A DNA stretch of 64,000 nt from assembly GCA_025267735.1 (NCBI GenBank), contig CM046299.1, forward strand, positions 14,406,232 through 14,470,231, written 5' to 3'. Within the stretch, counting starts at the first letter, position 1, and the number at the start of each line of letters is the position of its first letter. The notes beneath the pieces are model-generated. The model saw nothing but the letters and a program-made list of their open reading frames with translations. It had not been told where the DNA came from and ran no database searches. The translations under genes were made by a program, and so were the position numbers. The DNA is from Mactra quadrangularis. Its lineage: Eukaryota > Mollusca > Bivalvia > Venerida > Mactridae. Shown here in pieces: positions 11,457-21,640 of the stretch.

Positions 11457-11691
11457 AAATAACGAATAAAGAGTTATAAATACATTTCAACTTCAACAAA
11501 AAGTAATATATTTATATAATTAAAATAGAGATAGAAAATATTAATGGTTTCCCAAATGGTGCCCCTTTAGTTAGACAAATTAATGAATCGTTTGTTCACG
11601 AGATTTTCGTGCATATCCATTCTCATGTAAATTACTGTGTATTTATGACAGTGGTTGTTCATTTCTTTTCTGTTCTTCATTTAGTCGGGTA
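11457..11691. other. intergenic, no supported feature
   Basis: AT-rich sequence between the LINE and a hairpin element. Nothing recognised. Confidence 0.4.
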
Positions 11692-11845
11692 TATAGAGAA
11701 TATTAGGTTAGTGCCAATCTGTATCTAGTTTATCCGGCAAGTTGGAGAAAGGTTTATTCGGCGAGGCTTGCCGAGTCGAATAAACCTTTTGGAGACGAGC
11801 CGGATAAACTAAGTACAGATTGACACTAACCTAATATTCTATTTA
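11692..11845. mobile_element. foldback hairpin
   Basis: Arms of about 70 bp: 'atagagaatattaggttagt' through a ccggca...ggtttattcgg inner block, then the near-exact reverse complement ending 'ctaatattctatttat'. The centre is the small palindrome cggcgaggcttgccg. Noncoding; likely a foldback MITE. Confidence 0.7.
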
Positions 11846-13570
11846 TCCTACTCGCATTTGCTTGAATGACTAATTTAAAATCCGAAAATTCTGCGTTTAA
11901 CATGCTTTAAATTCAGAACATGGTCGAACTGTTCATAGCGCAGTAATTGTGTAAAACGGTCTTTTAACTGTTTGCGCGTCAAGAAATAATTCCGATGATT
12001 GACTCCATTATATATTAGTAAATGTAATATTTTAAATGAAAGAAGCGAAAATACTAAATAAACTCGGTTTAGAAATAAACAAGGAAAAAATCATTTTTGG
12101 ACGAATAAATCACTTGCGAATTTTCCGAGGACGAATCAGTTTTTATGACGTCATGTAAGCGAAGTTTGTTGTCAACATGGCGGTCGTATTTAGGAGCGTT
12201 TGTAGGATTCGTCATTTGACGCGTTTACTATTATTTATCATGGATTTAACCAATATTATCAGGATAATTTGTTATTCAAACTTTAAATAGACGATAGGAT
12301 GTATGGATGAAAGGATTATTAAGGAAAATACACTCTCAGCGAGCCAGCGACGCTGAAAGATGTCAACCATTTTCAGAAAATCATTTTTCCATTTTCAAAA
12401 TGGCCAGGACGGTCTGTGTCGTGGATGACGATGATGATTTTTGAAGTCAGTTTCATTATATTTAATTTATGCGTGGCTTGGCTTTGGTAAAACAATAGTC
12501 AACCTATGTATTTACTGTATAATGGCTGGATATTCGTCAAAATATACACAGAAAGGAATTCATAGCAAAATTTGGAGTTTGGCACTGTACAGCGTCAACG
12601 ATTGAGTTTTTGTAAACTTTGAATGATGAAGTAAGTGATTTAATTAAAGATTTAAATTGAAATTGTGTGTAAAAGCCCGTATTCGATTATTTTGTGTAAA
12701 ATGTATTTGTTAAGTTGTCGTTAAAAGAATGAAACGCGGCCGCTTTTGATGCCCAATGTTATGATTATGTAGAAAAGTAGTCCGTCAATGCATCGTCACG
12801 TGACTGCCGAATAAAGCAACGCTGCCGAATAAAGATAGGTTTATTTAGTCAATAGGTTTTCCTTCTAAAAGATCACTTTGGGGTAGGATAAATTATCACA
12901 CGTGTGACAAAACCTAAATAATCATTGGAATTACAGTGTTTGTTTTCATGGATATACTATTTATCATTCGGAAATATTTCATTGAATATAAAATACATTA
13001 CAACGGTTGCAATGCATAGAAAATGTGGATTATCAACTGATTCCAGTCATGTCCACGAAGCGATACCAGCCACAGCCTGACACATAGCTGATTTCTAATA
13101 AACTTGATGAGAAACTGATATTTCAAAAACAAGTCATAATTAAGTTTATATATAAATGAAAAATAAATTATGTAAATAATAGCCACTTTGAGACCTGAAC
13201 CTGAGCCCTGTGTGCACCAAATAAAAATTGCATCTTTAGTAAGCAGCATGTTTGCCCTTCTGTTCACATATTAATATTTGTTCGGTTCAAGGCTCAAACC
13301 TATGATTATTTGATCATGGATAGAGACAGTTGCGCAAGACCTAATTCAGAACTCAAATTTGTACGTTTTCCGTCCGTGCGCGGGCGGTGCAAACAATTTC
13401 ATATTATTGGTGAAAAGCATGAATCATGGAAAATATCCTAGAGTTCTTAGTACGTATATTTATCACGGTGTATAAACGAAAACGAAACTGTACGATCGCT
13501 GTTGATCGGTATTTTATGATTTTCCTAAATACCCAACCTAAACACTGAAAACTGAAGTAAAATAAGATTA
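11846..13570. other. intergenic, probable old transposon debris
   Basis: No gene is supported. A short frame at 12399-12443 reads MARTVCVVDDDDDF then stops, an acidic ending like those in the elements at 7733 and 19770, so a decayed DNA element may lie here; I found no termini. The 89-codon minus frame at 12998-13267 has no recognisable family. Confidence 0.3.
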
Positions 13571-13572
13571 AA

Positions 13573-13700
13573 TTCTGTACGATGTCTGTTGATGTGATGT
13601 AAAATGATGTGTACGACGTCTGTGGATGTGTTTGTCCGACTTCTGTTGATGCAAATTTTTGATTTGTTACATTCTGTACGATGTCTATTGATATTAATTA
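13573..13700. repeat. short degenerate tandem repeat
   Basis: About four copies of a unit like 'tgtacgaygtctgttgatg', unevenly spaced. Noncoding. Confidence 0.45.
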
Positions 13701-14084
13701 ATGATAATATACTTGTTTCTTTATCATTTCCGCCACTAAAGTAAAGAAGTAGACCATGTTGTGAAGATGTGCATAAAGAATATAACCTCTGGTAGAATTT
13801 TAGATAAGGGAGATATTTCACTTTAGTTTTGTACAATAAAAATTGTAAGCTTGAGAGCAGTAGAAACACAAAAATTTTCATACACTGACCACAAAAAAGT
13901 ATAAGGTCTATTATTATTTTTTTCATTATATAGTATTTTATGATCTTCACTTTTGCTTTTGTAATTTTATTTTACGTAGTGGAAAAAACATGCTTAACAT
14001 TTATTTATATTTCAATACAATAACAACAAATTTAATATAATTGAATTATCAAATTTCAATCAAAATTACAGGAGAGGTCCGTCA

Positions 14085-14545
14085 AGGCCTGTCCACGACG
14101 GCAATACAAATAGCACTTAAACACAGTTAGTATTTGGTGTAACCCCCCACAACAATCCTGCGTGGCATACCTCTAACCAGCCTCTGGTACTTCTCCACAG
14201 TGGTTCTGGACTAGTCCGATTAAAGATTAGCTTCCAGCTCTGTAAGGTTACGTGAGCGTGTCGCACAGCTGTTTCAACTTAAACCACAAGTGTTCAATAC
14301 GGTTTAAGTCTGGGCTCCGGGGCCAACATATCAATTCCATGTCATTATTCTCTTTCTGTTTATGTGTTCATTCATTCTCCTGCGAAAGTAAAACCCACCA
14401 TCATTCTGGAAGAGAGTGAATCTTGACTCATCTGTACACAGAACATCACTTCAGTCTACCCTGGTCCAGTCTGCATGATTGTTGGCAAATTCCATCCGTT
14501 TTGCACGATGAACAGCTGTCAGGAGTGGTTTCTTCACTGCTCATT
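14085..14545 (-). pseudogene. Tc1-like transposase, C-terminal remnant
   Basis: Read on the - strand, this encodes pieces of a Tc1/mariner DDE transposase. 'SDVLCTDESRFTLFQNDGG' around 14410-14450 contains the second catalytic Asp (TDES). About 130 nt further on comes DMELICWPRSPDLNRIEHLW with the SPDLN..E catalytic Glu block near 14280-14345, and then a C-terminal part with a frame-breaking stop. Several frameshifts and stops make it inactive. I did not find terminal repeats for it. Confidence 0.75.
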
Positions 14546-14559
14546 CTGCAATAGAAAAA

Positions 14560-15350
14560 AAAAATGTTTAACTTGGGTCAAATAGGCAAAAGTGTAATGC
14601 ACTTAGTTTCAGGTTCAATCTGATAATAACCCAATCAAATTTCCGCTTGCATACTCGCTTATCCTCGACAACAACGCCCTACTGGATATCTGTTTACGAA
14701 GATTTTTTAAGGTCAAAACAACAATGAAAGTGACAGAAGAAAGAAAATACTGAGCAAAACCTCACCTTGTTACTCCCTTTCTTCGGCAAACTTGACAACA
14801 AGCTCCCTTTGCTGGAACTTGGCCGCACACTCAACGCTCTGTTCAATTGTTAGTCACATTATCACTTTTCTTCTTGAAAATAAGTGTCAGCAAAAGTGAA
14901 TAACTACCAATACCATTATTTTAAGGCATTTCATTCATTTGATGAGTACCAAAGTAAACAAACTTTTAATCCCCCATCATAGCAGAATACTGAAAAAAAT
15001 CATTCCAACCTATGAAATTGTGTACCTTAAGGAAATAACCTCTTTATTTTTTTAATTTAATATACTCCTTTAATGGACAGTTATTACCCTTCTTAAAATG
15101 AAATGTTTCGGCCTTCCCATGCAGAAAAACTGACGTTTGGTCATATTTTGTCTGTAAAATTAGTTTTAGACACTGTATACTTTAATTAGGTGGGCACAAA
15201 CAAAGGGTACAAAAGTACAATTAAGTTAAATATAACCTGTTTTATGAATTATGCATTGCTTAAGATAGTGGTACATGACTAAACTCTTAAAACGCAATAA
15301 TATCATATTAAATCACACAATTAAATCAAACGAAGTCGTACAATACTTTA
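14560..15350. other. intergenic, a fragment of a dispersed repeat only
   Basis: Positions 14635-14700 resemble part of the repeat at 2945-3350. The rest is AT-rich with nothing recognised. Confidence 0.35.
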
Positions 15351-16446
15351 AAGCCCGTGTCACATATTCGCGATTTGGTACTGCGAGTTTCCGCGACGAA
15401 GGGCGAGTTTAATCTCGTGGCCAAAATGAAAGAGTTGTCACGACATTTGGTTATAAAGAGTCTTGCACGACATCTGCTCGAGTGTTGTACGACACTCACA
15501 CGAGACGTCCACGATCATCGACGGTCAGCGACGATTTATAGCGATCGACATACGAGCGACATGTACACGATATTCTCTCGACATCTTACGACATTCATAC
15601 GAGCTACTACGAGTTTCGACGATTTATCCCGATTTAAACGCGACATGTTAACGAGTTCATTACGATCTGTGGATAGAGTAGTGCGACACACATTTTAGAT
15701 GACACGACATCTTGCGAAGGCTGTATAAATAGCAAGCAAAGCACATGAGCACCAAAAGGTGAAAGACATGCAGGATGATCAGACTGGTGGCATTGATGGC
15801 GCATGTTGATGAAGAAGATGCCGATGATGAACTTGAAATATCAAGATTGATTTAAAATCACAAGATTCACAAGAGATAGTATTGGCAGAGCGCGCCGACA
15901 GTGTTGGGTTAGACCATGGATTATGAGAAGGGTTGACTTTGGACATTATGACCGTCTGATGCGTGAGCTTAAAATGGAAGACAAAAAATCGTTTACCAAC
16001 TTTCTGCGTTTACATCCAGAGATGTTCATCGAAATGAATGTTGACAGATTTCTTCCGAAGTATATTTAACTCGCGATAATGTCGTCTGATTGTCGCATGT
16101 AGGTCGCGCAAACTCGTGAAGATGTTGCAAAAACTCGCAAAGACTCGCGCACATATCGCGATGGTAGATTTCACGGCGACATGTGACGGCATTACTACGA
16201 CACGAGTACGAGTTTTCACGACATGCATACGACATCCTCTCGACATCTACACGAGATAAAAAGTTCGGCGATCCACCGCGAGAATTTAAACGGTTTAAAA
16301 TTGTCGCCGCGACAAGCCAAGACGCTGCAACATGTGGAGAGATGCATCGACATCAGTACGAGATCTACACGATACCAGCCGAGTTGCTGCGAGTTGCAAC
16401 TCGCCGAAACTCGCTGTCAAATCTTTTGCCTGTGTGACACGGGCTT
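15351..16446 (+). mobile_element. PIF/Harbinger-type element, non-autonomous
   Basis: Inverted termini AGCCCGTGTCACA (left) and TGTGACACGGGCT (right) bound about 1.1 kb. The adjacent bases TAA/TTA fit the 3-bp TWA target of Harbinger elements, though the exact boundary is ambiguous. The interior holds a fragment of a Harbinger nuclease N-terminus (see 15775-16069). Both subterminal regions are packed with CGACA/ACGAC/ACGAG pentamers, probably transposase-binding repeats (inference). Confidence 0.8.
15775..16069 (+). pseudogene. Harbinger transposase (HARBI1-like) N-terminal relic
   Basis: 15775-15855 reads as a short hydrophobic start followed by a D/E-rich stretch (HVDEEDADDELE), then a stop. 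In a shifted frame 15887-16069 gives RARRQCWVRPWIMRR, FGHYDRLMRELK and SFTNFLRLHPEMF. The R..WVRPW..RR...G.Y..L..EL pattern is the hallmark N-terminal motif of animal Harbinger/HARBI1 nucleases. The DDE catalytic domain is absent. It is broken by a frameshift and truncated, so it is dead. Confidence 0.8.
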
Positions 16447-16449
16447 TAC

Positions 16450-17550
16450 ATAAAATCGTTAGTAGTCGTACACAATCATTTGTCGAAGTCGTACAGTATG
16501 TCGACGAATGCACACGACATAAACGTCAAGTTTACACATAGTTGCATTCAACATTCTGATAAATTATTGATATAATACAATAAATAATTTATTTTATACC
16601 AAAAAAGTCTTCATACAATAACATGAATGTGATTTGTTTTCTCGAAATCGAGTTTACAAGACAAGCTATGGATGTCAACAAAGCAAAATAGTTCGTGATT
16701 TGGAAGTGATTGTTAACGTTTTTACTATAAAAGAACGATATGGAATCAGCAAAACTGCTGCAAATAGTTTATCACGAGCTAAGGTTTGTTTTGAAAATCT
16801 GTCTATGTACCAGAAGATTTGTTATCCCATAAAAACTAATAAATTGTATTTCTGTATAAATTCACTACCAATCGCAATCACTGATGTCGTACAGTCGTTT
16901 ATACACCGTGTTTATATTGTAAAAGTTAGTTTGTATCGTTGACAACTTGCGACGTGTCAATGTCATTTTGGCATCGCTGAGTGCTAAAGCAATGTCTACC
17001 ATGTTTCTGTTGTCCAGTGCAAGAATAATCTAGAGTTCTGCTATGATATTGTCTATGCCGTTGCTCAATAAAACACTAACTGAACGCCAAAGTCACAGCA
17101 TGCTAAGTACACAGTCCATTTTATTCGAAATAATTTTTGATGAGCTGATGACGAATAATATGTTCCATTCTGCAACTATTTCTAAATAAAGCTTTATTTT
17201 GTTTTATCACACGTTTTTATATGGAAGGACAAAACTTAATTTGTTGAACTGTGAACAAGAAACGGCTAACAGTGTTAGACAGAGAATGTGTTAAATGTGC
17301 TTAAAATCTAGTTTGGGTCTTAGTATAATGCCTAACTTAATATTTCTTTTTAATTTTCAGAACAACACCGCAACGTTGACAAATTGTGAACAGATATTAC
17401 ACCATTAATACTAATGTCTTTATTTCGAAGGGAAATGAGTGCAGAATTCCCTATTTTGATTTTATTTGCAAATGTTTGTTCAACGAATGAAAAAATAACT
17501 TCACTCGTTCGTTTGCTTTTTTCATGAAATACATCAAAAAGGTAATCGTT
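16450..17550. other. intergenic, no supported gene
   Basis: The first 80 bases still carry the cgaagtcgtaca motifs seen on both sides of the Harbinger element, so a larger nested element is possible. The 102-codon plus frame at 16634-16942 has no recognised domain. Confidence 0.3.
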
Positions 17551-17551
17551 C

Positions 17552-17677
17552 ACTATTAAGGTTACGCGTTCATTATCTGGTGTGTTCGGACAATATCTAG
17601 CGTGTAGTCCAATATTAGACTTACACGTCAAATAATGTCCTAACACACCAAATATTGGACGAGTAATCTTAATAATG
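17552..17677. mobile_element. foldback hairpin
   Basis: Imperfect arms of about 55 bp: 'attaaggttac...cattatctggtgtgtt' pairs with 'aacacaccaaat...gtaatcttaat'. Noncoding, probably a MITE. Confidence 0.5.
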
Positions 17678-18060
17678 GAGGATTACCTGAACATTATTGG
17701 AAATAAGGTACTTTGAAAACAATGGAATGACGTCACAGCTGTGGTTTAATTACGGTTATACACGTGTTTATAACAAACGATAAGACTATAAATCAATTTA
17801 TTTAAGGTAGCATGTTATTGTACTTTAAAATTTGAACACATTAGTTTTGGGGGGAAACAAGTAAGTCAGCAGTATTATGGCACATTTTCAAAGTATTCAT
17901 TCTTATGGAAACATCATTAATTGTTCAGTACGTGCATTTTGGCGAAAGCTTCCGATAATTTAAAAGCGCAAAAAGACAAAAAATAGACTATAAATAATGA
18001 GTTTAATTTATTCTCGCATAAAGGTCAAGCGAAACATACGTAAATACATACGTATAAACT
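17678..18060. other. intergenic, no supported feature
   Basis: AT-rich, nothing recognised. Confidence 0.35.
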
Positions 18061-19457
18061 ATAGGTCGTATTCTAGGTCATGCGTGTTTTTGTACTTTAA
18101 ACAATAGACTTGCCCTCTAAATTGATGAATAAGCTAATGCATGAATAGCATGTAACTGATTCAAACAGACCAATTTATATGTAAGGTTTATTTTGATTAG
18201 TGTGTAGGCACATTGTATATTTTATATAATGATATGTTTATAAATTAAGTGTACGAGGGTTGATCAAAGATAAACCGGATTTTTACTCTAAAATAATAAG
18301 TATTACTTCAAATGAACATTTCTATACATCAATAAAAATTTCAATGTACATACAAAATATTTATCTAACATTTTTATTATAAAGCTTACATTTCTCTTCA
18401 AAATTACGTTTCCAGAAACCATGGTAACGCTGTCACGGCGCAGCAATTTTTTTAATGTTTATTATTTGTTAAAAGAAGCTTTGTGCTGTTTACAAAAATG
18501 CAGCGTACATAAAAATCTGGGAAACCGTTGCGTCTTCATTTATTGACGTATTTGCAAAACTTGACGTCATTTGATCAGCGCATATTATAACAATCACAGT
18601 TTGAATAACGTTGGCACAATAAAACCTAATGTAAAAATGTCGTCCACGAAATAGCTTGAAATAAGGACAATTATTAAGTTTTTCCAGCATAAAGGCAAAA
18701 CTCTCTCGAGAACTTGTTAAACATTGGAGTGAAGCTCGAGAAGCATGCAGATAGCACAAAAAGTCGTTTTCGATTGCCACAAGCGGTTTGGAGAAGTAAA
18801 CATTGACGCCATCATCAAAAAAGAAAGAGGGAGAAAGAAGATAAAACACAACAACGTTGGTAACGTCACCGGCAAACACACAGGCAAATGACAGACGGTT
18901 GTCAAATGACAACAGGTGCACGCGCACCTGTTCCCACACCTTTTAAAAAACACTGAGTTGGTCTGTCACGTGCAGGAATCACGAGCCTACCTTCTAGAGT
19001 GAATCAAGAAAAAAGATAAAGTCCTTAGACGTATCATAAAGACAGATGAAACCTGGTCATAGTCCTTCATCCCCAAAACCAAGTCACAATCGGCAGTAAG
19101 GAAGCGAAGGAGATGGTGTGATAGAGCGCAACGTCAACGACGTTATCAGTGTTGATTTACCGTGCTCCGTGACTTAAGACATATACTCACTCAAATTACT
19201 ATATCTTCATTGTTAGTTCATATTTTTCAGTACCGTTTTCAGTATTCTATTGCAGGTGAACTCCCCAAACTTTTACATACATTTTTATTTATATTATCTT
19301 ACAATGCAGCTTAAGGTTCAAACAATCCGGTTTATTTTTGATCAACCCTCGTATACTAATTAAACTATAAAAACGATTGAAATAATTCCCCTTATATATT
19401 GGTGAATAATGAAACTAGCTGTGTTTATATACGCAATGTTTACGTGGACGACCTGTA
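18061..19457. mobile_element. MITE split by a mariner insertion
   Basis: 18061-18253 plus 19352-19457 together match 50939-51229 in inverted orientation, including 'ggtcgtattctaggtcatgcgtg' in two blocks and 'tttacgtggacgacctgta'. The ends ATAGGTCGTATTC and GTGGACGACCTGTAT are inverted, with the TATAGGTCGT-type start. The mariner at 18254-19351 sits in the middle, and the 51-kb copy is the empty-site paralogue. Confidence 0.7.
18254..19351 (+). mobile_element. mariner-type element, degenerate
   Basis: Inverted termini CGAGGGTTGATCAAAGATAA and the mirror of the right end CGAGGGTTGATCAAAAATAA continue through ACCGGAT and are flanked by TA (18252-18253, 19352-19353). Inside on the + strand is a broken mariner transposase: near 19003-19060, RIIKTDETWS preceded by FLE*IKKKDK matches the Asp-bearing TGDETW block of mariner, followed by SFIPKTKSQS. 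Stops and frameshifts abound. At 1.1 kb it is slightly short for a mariner. Confidence 0.8.
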
Positions 19458-19761
19458 TATAATCAAGGTTTTGATTCAAAATTTAAACTTTAATTAGGTT
19501 TAACACGTCTCCAAGTCCTGTTATAGAGTGTCATCCGTGACATGCATTAGCTTGACACTAAAAAAAATTGGGGAAAAAATATGATCAAAGAAAGATAGGC
19601 TTTAATTTTGTTACATTTATTTCTGTAAATTGGTAAACCGTAGACGTTAAAGTTTTGGCCTACAGTAATTTATTCTCTTATTTCGGCAGTGGTCTGTCTA
19701 TCCGTATTTTCAATAATTACATAAGCAAAATACCTAGTATAGAACAATGCAATTTATTAAT
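19458..19761. other. intergenic, no supported feature
   Basis: AT-rich, nothing recognised. Confidence 0.35.
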
Positions 19762-19769
19762 AGATGATT

Positions 19770-21293
19770 ATGGCATGACAAACGTTGCAATATTGTAAAT
19801 GGAAAAATGTGACGTCGGCTGCGAAAACCAGGCCTATTGCGCAAATGACGTTATGCGAGAAAACGCGTTTTTTCGTCGTACTCCGTGAAAATCAATGTTG
19901 ACAAAAAGGTGTCGAGTTTTGCGTGACGAATCATGAAAAAATAAATAATTTTGAACCAAAAACTGGTTACCTTTCGGTAAATATTACATTTGGGAAGGGA
20001 AACAACTCGAATTAATCCAATTATTGACTAAGTATCGATTATCTTCGCGGTGTTTTGACTGTAGGTGTCGCAACAACGTGACCTAGAAATAGTAACAGAG
20101 CAATTGTTCTGACATAAATTTCGATTTCTCGACGGTAAATTGTCAACAGACAGTGAAACAAGATTTTATGGATTAATTGAGATCTCTTCCAGGTAATTAG
20201 TATTTATTTGCTAGATGACACGCTGCTTTATTTCTTTTATTTGACCACATATATTTAGAGACATTGCAACCCGGAAGTAGACACTGCATAGCTACCGTTT
20301 GTTTACGGAAATTATGGCGGAAAACTATCGCAAATTCAAAAATGTCTCAGTGTAGTCAAGCCAGTACCGTTATTTATGAAAACAGCCAAGATCCTGCATT
20401 TATCCAAGAAATCATATCTGTTGACAGACTTTATTTCCATGAACTTGGTCAAAATAATGAAAGGTCAACAACTAATTCACCCTTTTTTAATCTGACAGAT
20501 TTGAATGAGTCTGATTCAGATTCTGAACAAGTAGAAACTGTAAGTAACAATGATGAATCTGACACTGATGATGATATTTAAGATGATTTATGTGTAACAA
20601 AAAAATATTTGTTTTGTATGAAATATATATATAATTGATAAAAAAATATATATGCTTGACATAAAAAATATTTATGTGTTGTAAAAATATATTTGTGGTA
20701 TAAAAATCTATAAAAATATATATGTGGTATAATTAGCATGATGGGAAATACGGAATATTGTTACAAGGGATCTGATTGGTCGACAATGATGTAGCTGTTA
20801 TATGGTGGATTATAAAATAAACAATCAGGGGCTTGTGCTAAAACTTACAGTTACAAAATAAACACCCGGAACCGTTACTTCACTCAGTTATTTGAACAAA
20901 AATATCATTGCCTCTTTGTTTGAATATATTAATAAAAACTATTAACATTCCCTACACCTTGGTTTAACCAATCTTAATGGAATCCAAAGCTGTTTGATGT
21001 ATTTCTTAATAAAGAAGCCCAGTTGATTTATTTGGGTATAGTTCTATGTCATTCAACATCATTTTATCGACTACTTTTATTAATTTTCTATCATCAGTAT
21101 TTAAAAGGTTTAACCATTGTTTTATGATGAAAATAAGTCTAAAACTTTGGTAATTTATCCTGCCTAATTCACCATATATAAAATCAATTTGTGTCGTTGA
21201 TTAAAACGCTAGATATAGTTTTATACAAGACAAATATTTTTTTGTAACACATAATTTCTTCAGTATAGAATATTGCAATGTTTGTCATGCCAT
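19770..21293. mobile_element. 1.5-kb TIR element with 8-bp duplication
   Basis: The left end ATGGCATGACAAACGTTGCA and the right end TGCAATGTTTGTCATGCCAT are inverted repeats of about 26 bp with one or two mismatches. Flanks AGATGATT (19762-19769) and AGATGATG (21294-21301) match at 7 of 8 bases, suggesting an 8-bp target duplication as in hAT or P-type elements. One internal open frame is at 20264-20581. No catalytic domain is seen, so the superfamily is unassigned. Confidence 0.65.
20264..20581 (+). CDS. small ORF with acidic C-terminus inside TIR element
   Basis: The open frame starts with non-ATG codons; the first ATG that fits is 20342 (MSQCSQASTV...). From there it encodes about 79 residues, ending in a Ser/Asp/Glu-rich tail (NDESDTDDDI). 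The tail resembles the one at 8104-8142 in another element. I recognise no domain. It may be a leftover terminal or first exon of a transposase gene whose catalytic part is deleted. It is not a host gene as far as I can tell. Confidence 0.35.
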   Translation: MQPGSRHCIATVCLRKLWRKTIANSKMSQCSQASTVIYENSQDPAFIQEIISVDRLYFHELGQNNERSTTNSPFFNLTDLNESDSDSEQVETVSNNDESDTDDDI

Positions 21294-21368
21294 AGATGAT
21301 GATTTAATTTTGGTATAACTTATTCAACTACGTTATTTTGTTATTCATAACAAAACCCTATTAGAATA

Positions 21369-21640
21369 GGTCTGTGAAGTTAGCGATCTATTGTCTATTC
21401 TCTATTCAAAAGTCTATTCGCTCAATGGACAGCTATGTATTGAGAAATCTATTCATGCAGAAATCTATTCGCATTTACTGTATACATTGATATAGGAAAG
21501 TTCAAATATCTGTACAAAAATCTGTACACAAAATGCCGAAAAGACAGCTGTCTATTCGGAAATCTATTCAGAAGTCTATTCGAAAAAAATCACTAGTGCA
21601 ATAAAACATATTTAAAAGTCTTTTCATAGAATACATAAAT
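21369..21640 (+). repeat. outer terminal domain of foldback element, left
   Basis: Starts GGTCTGTGAAGTTAGCGATC and contains scattered 'tctattc' blocks, 'tttactgtatacattgatatagg' in part, and 'tgtacaaaaatctgtacaca'. The same segments occur in reverse order and complement at 28640-28859. It is not a regular 97-bp array. Confidence 0.7.

Noticed and set aside
18490..18939. 149-codon - strand frame
   Set aside because: It lies antisense in the mariner, whose + strand shows decayed mariner motifs.
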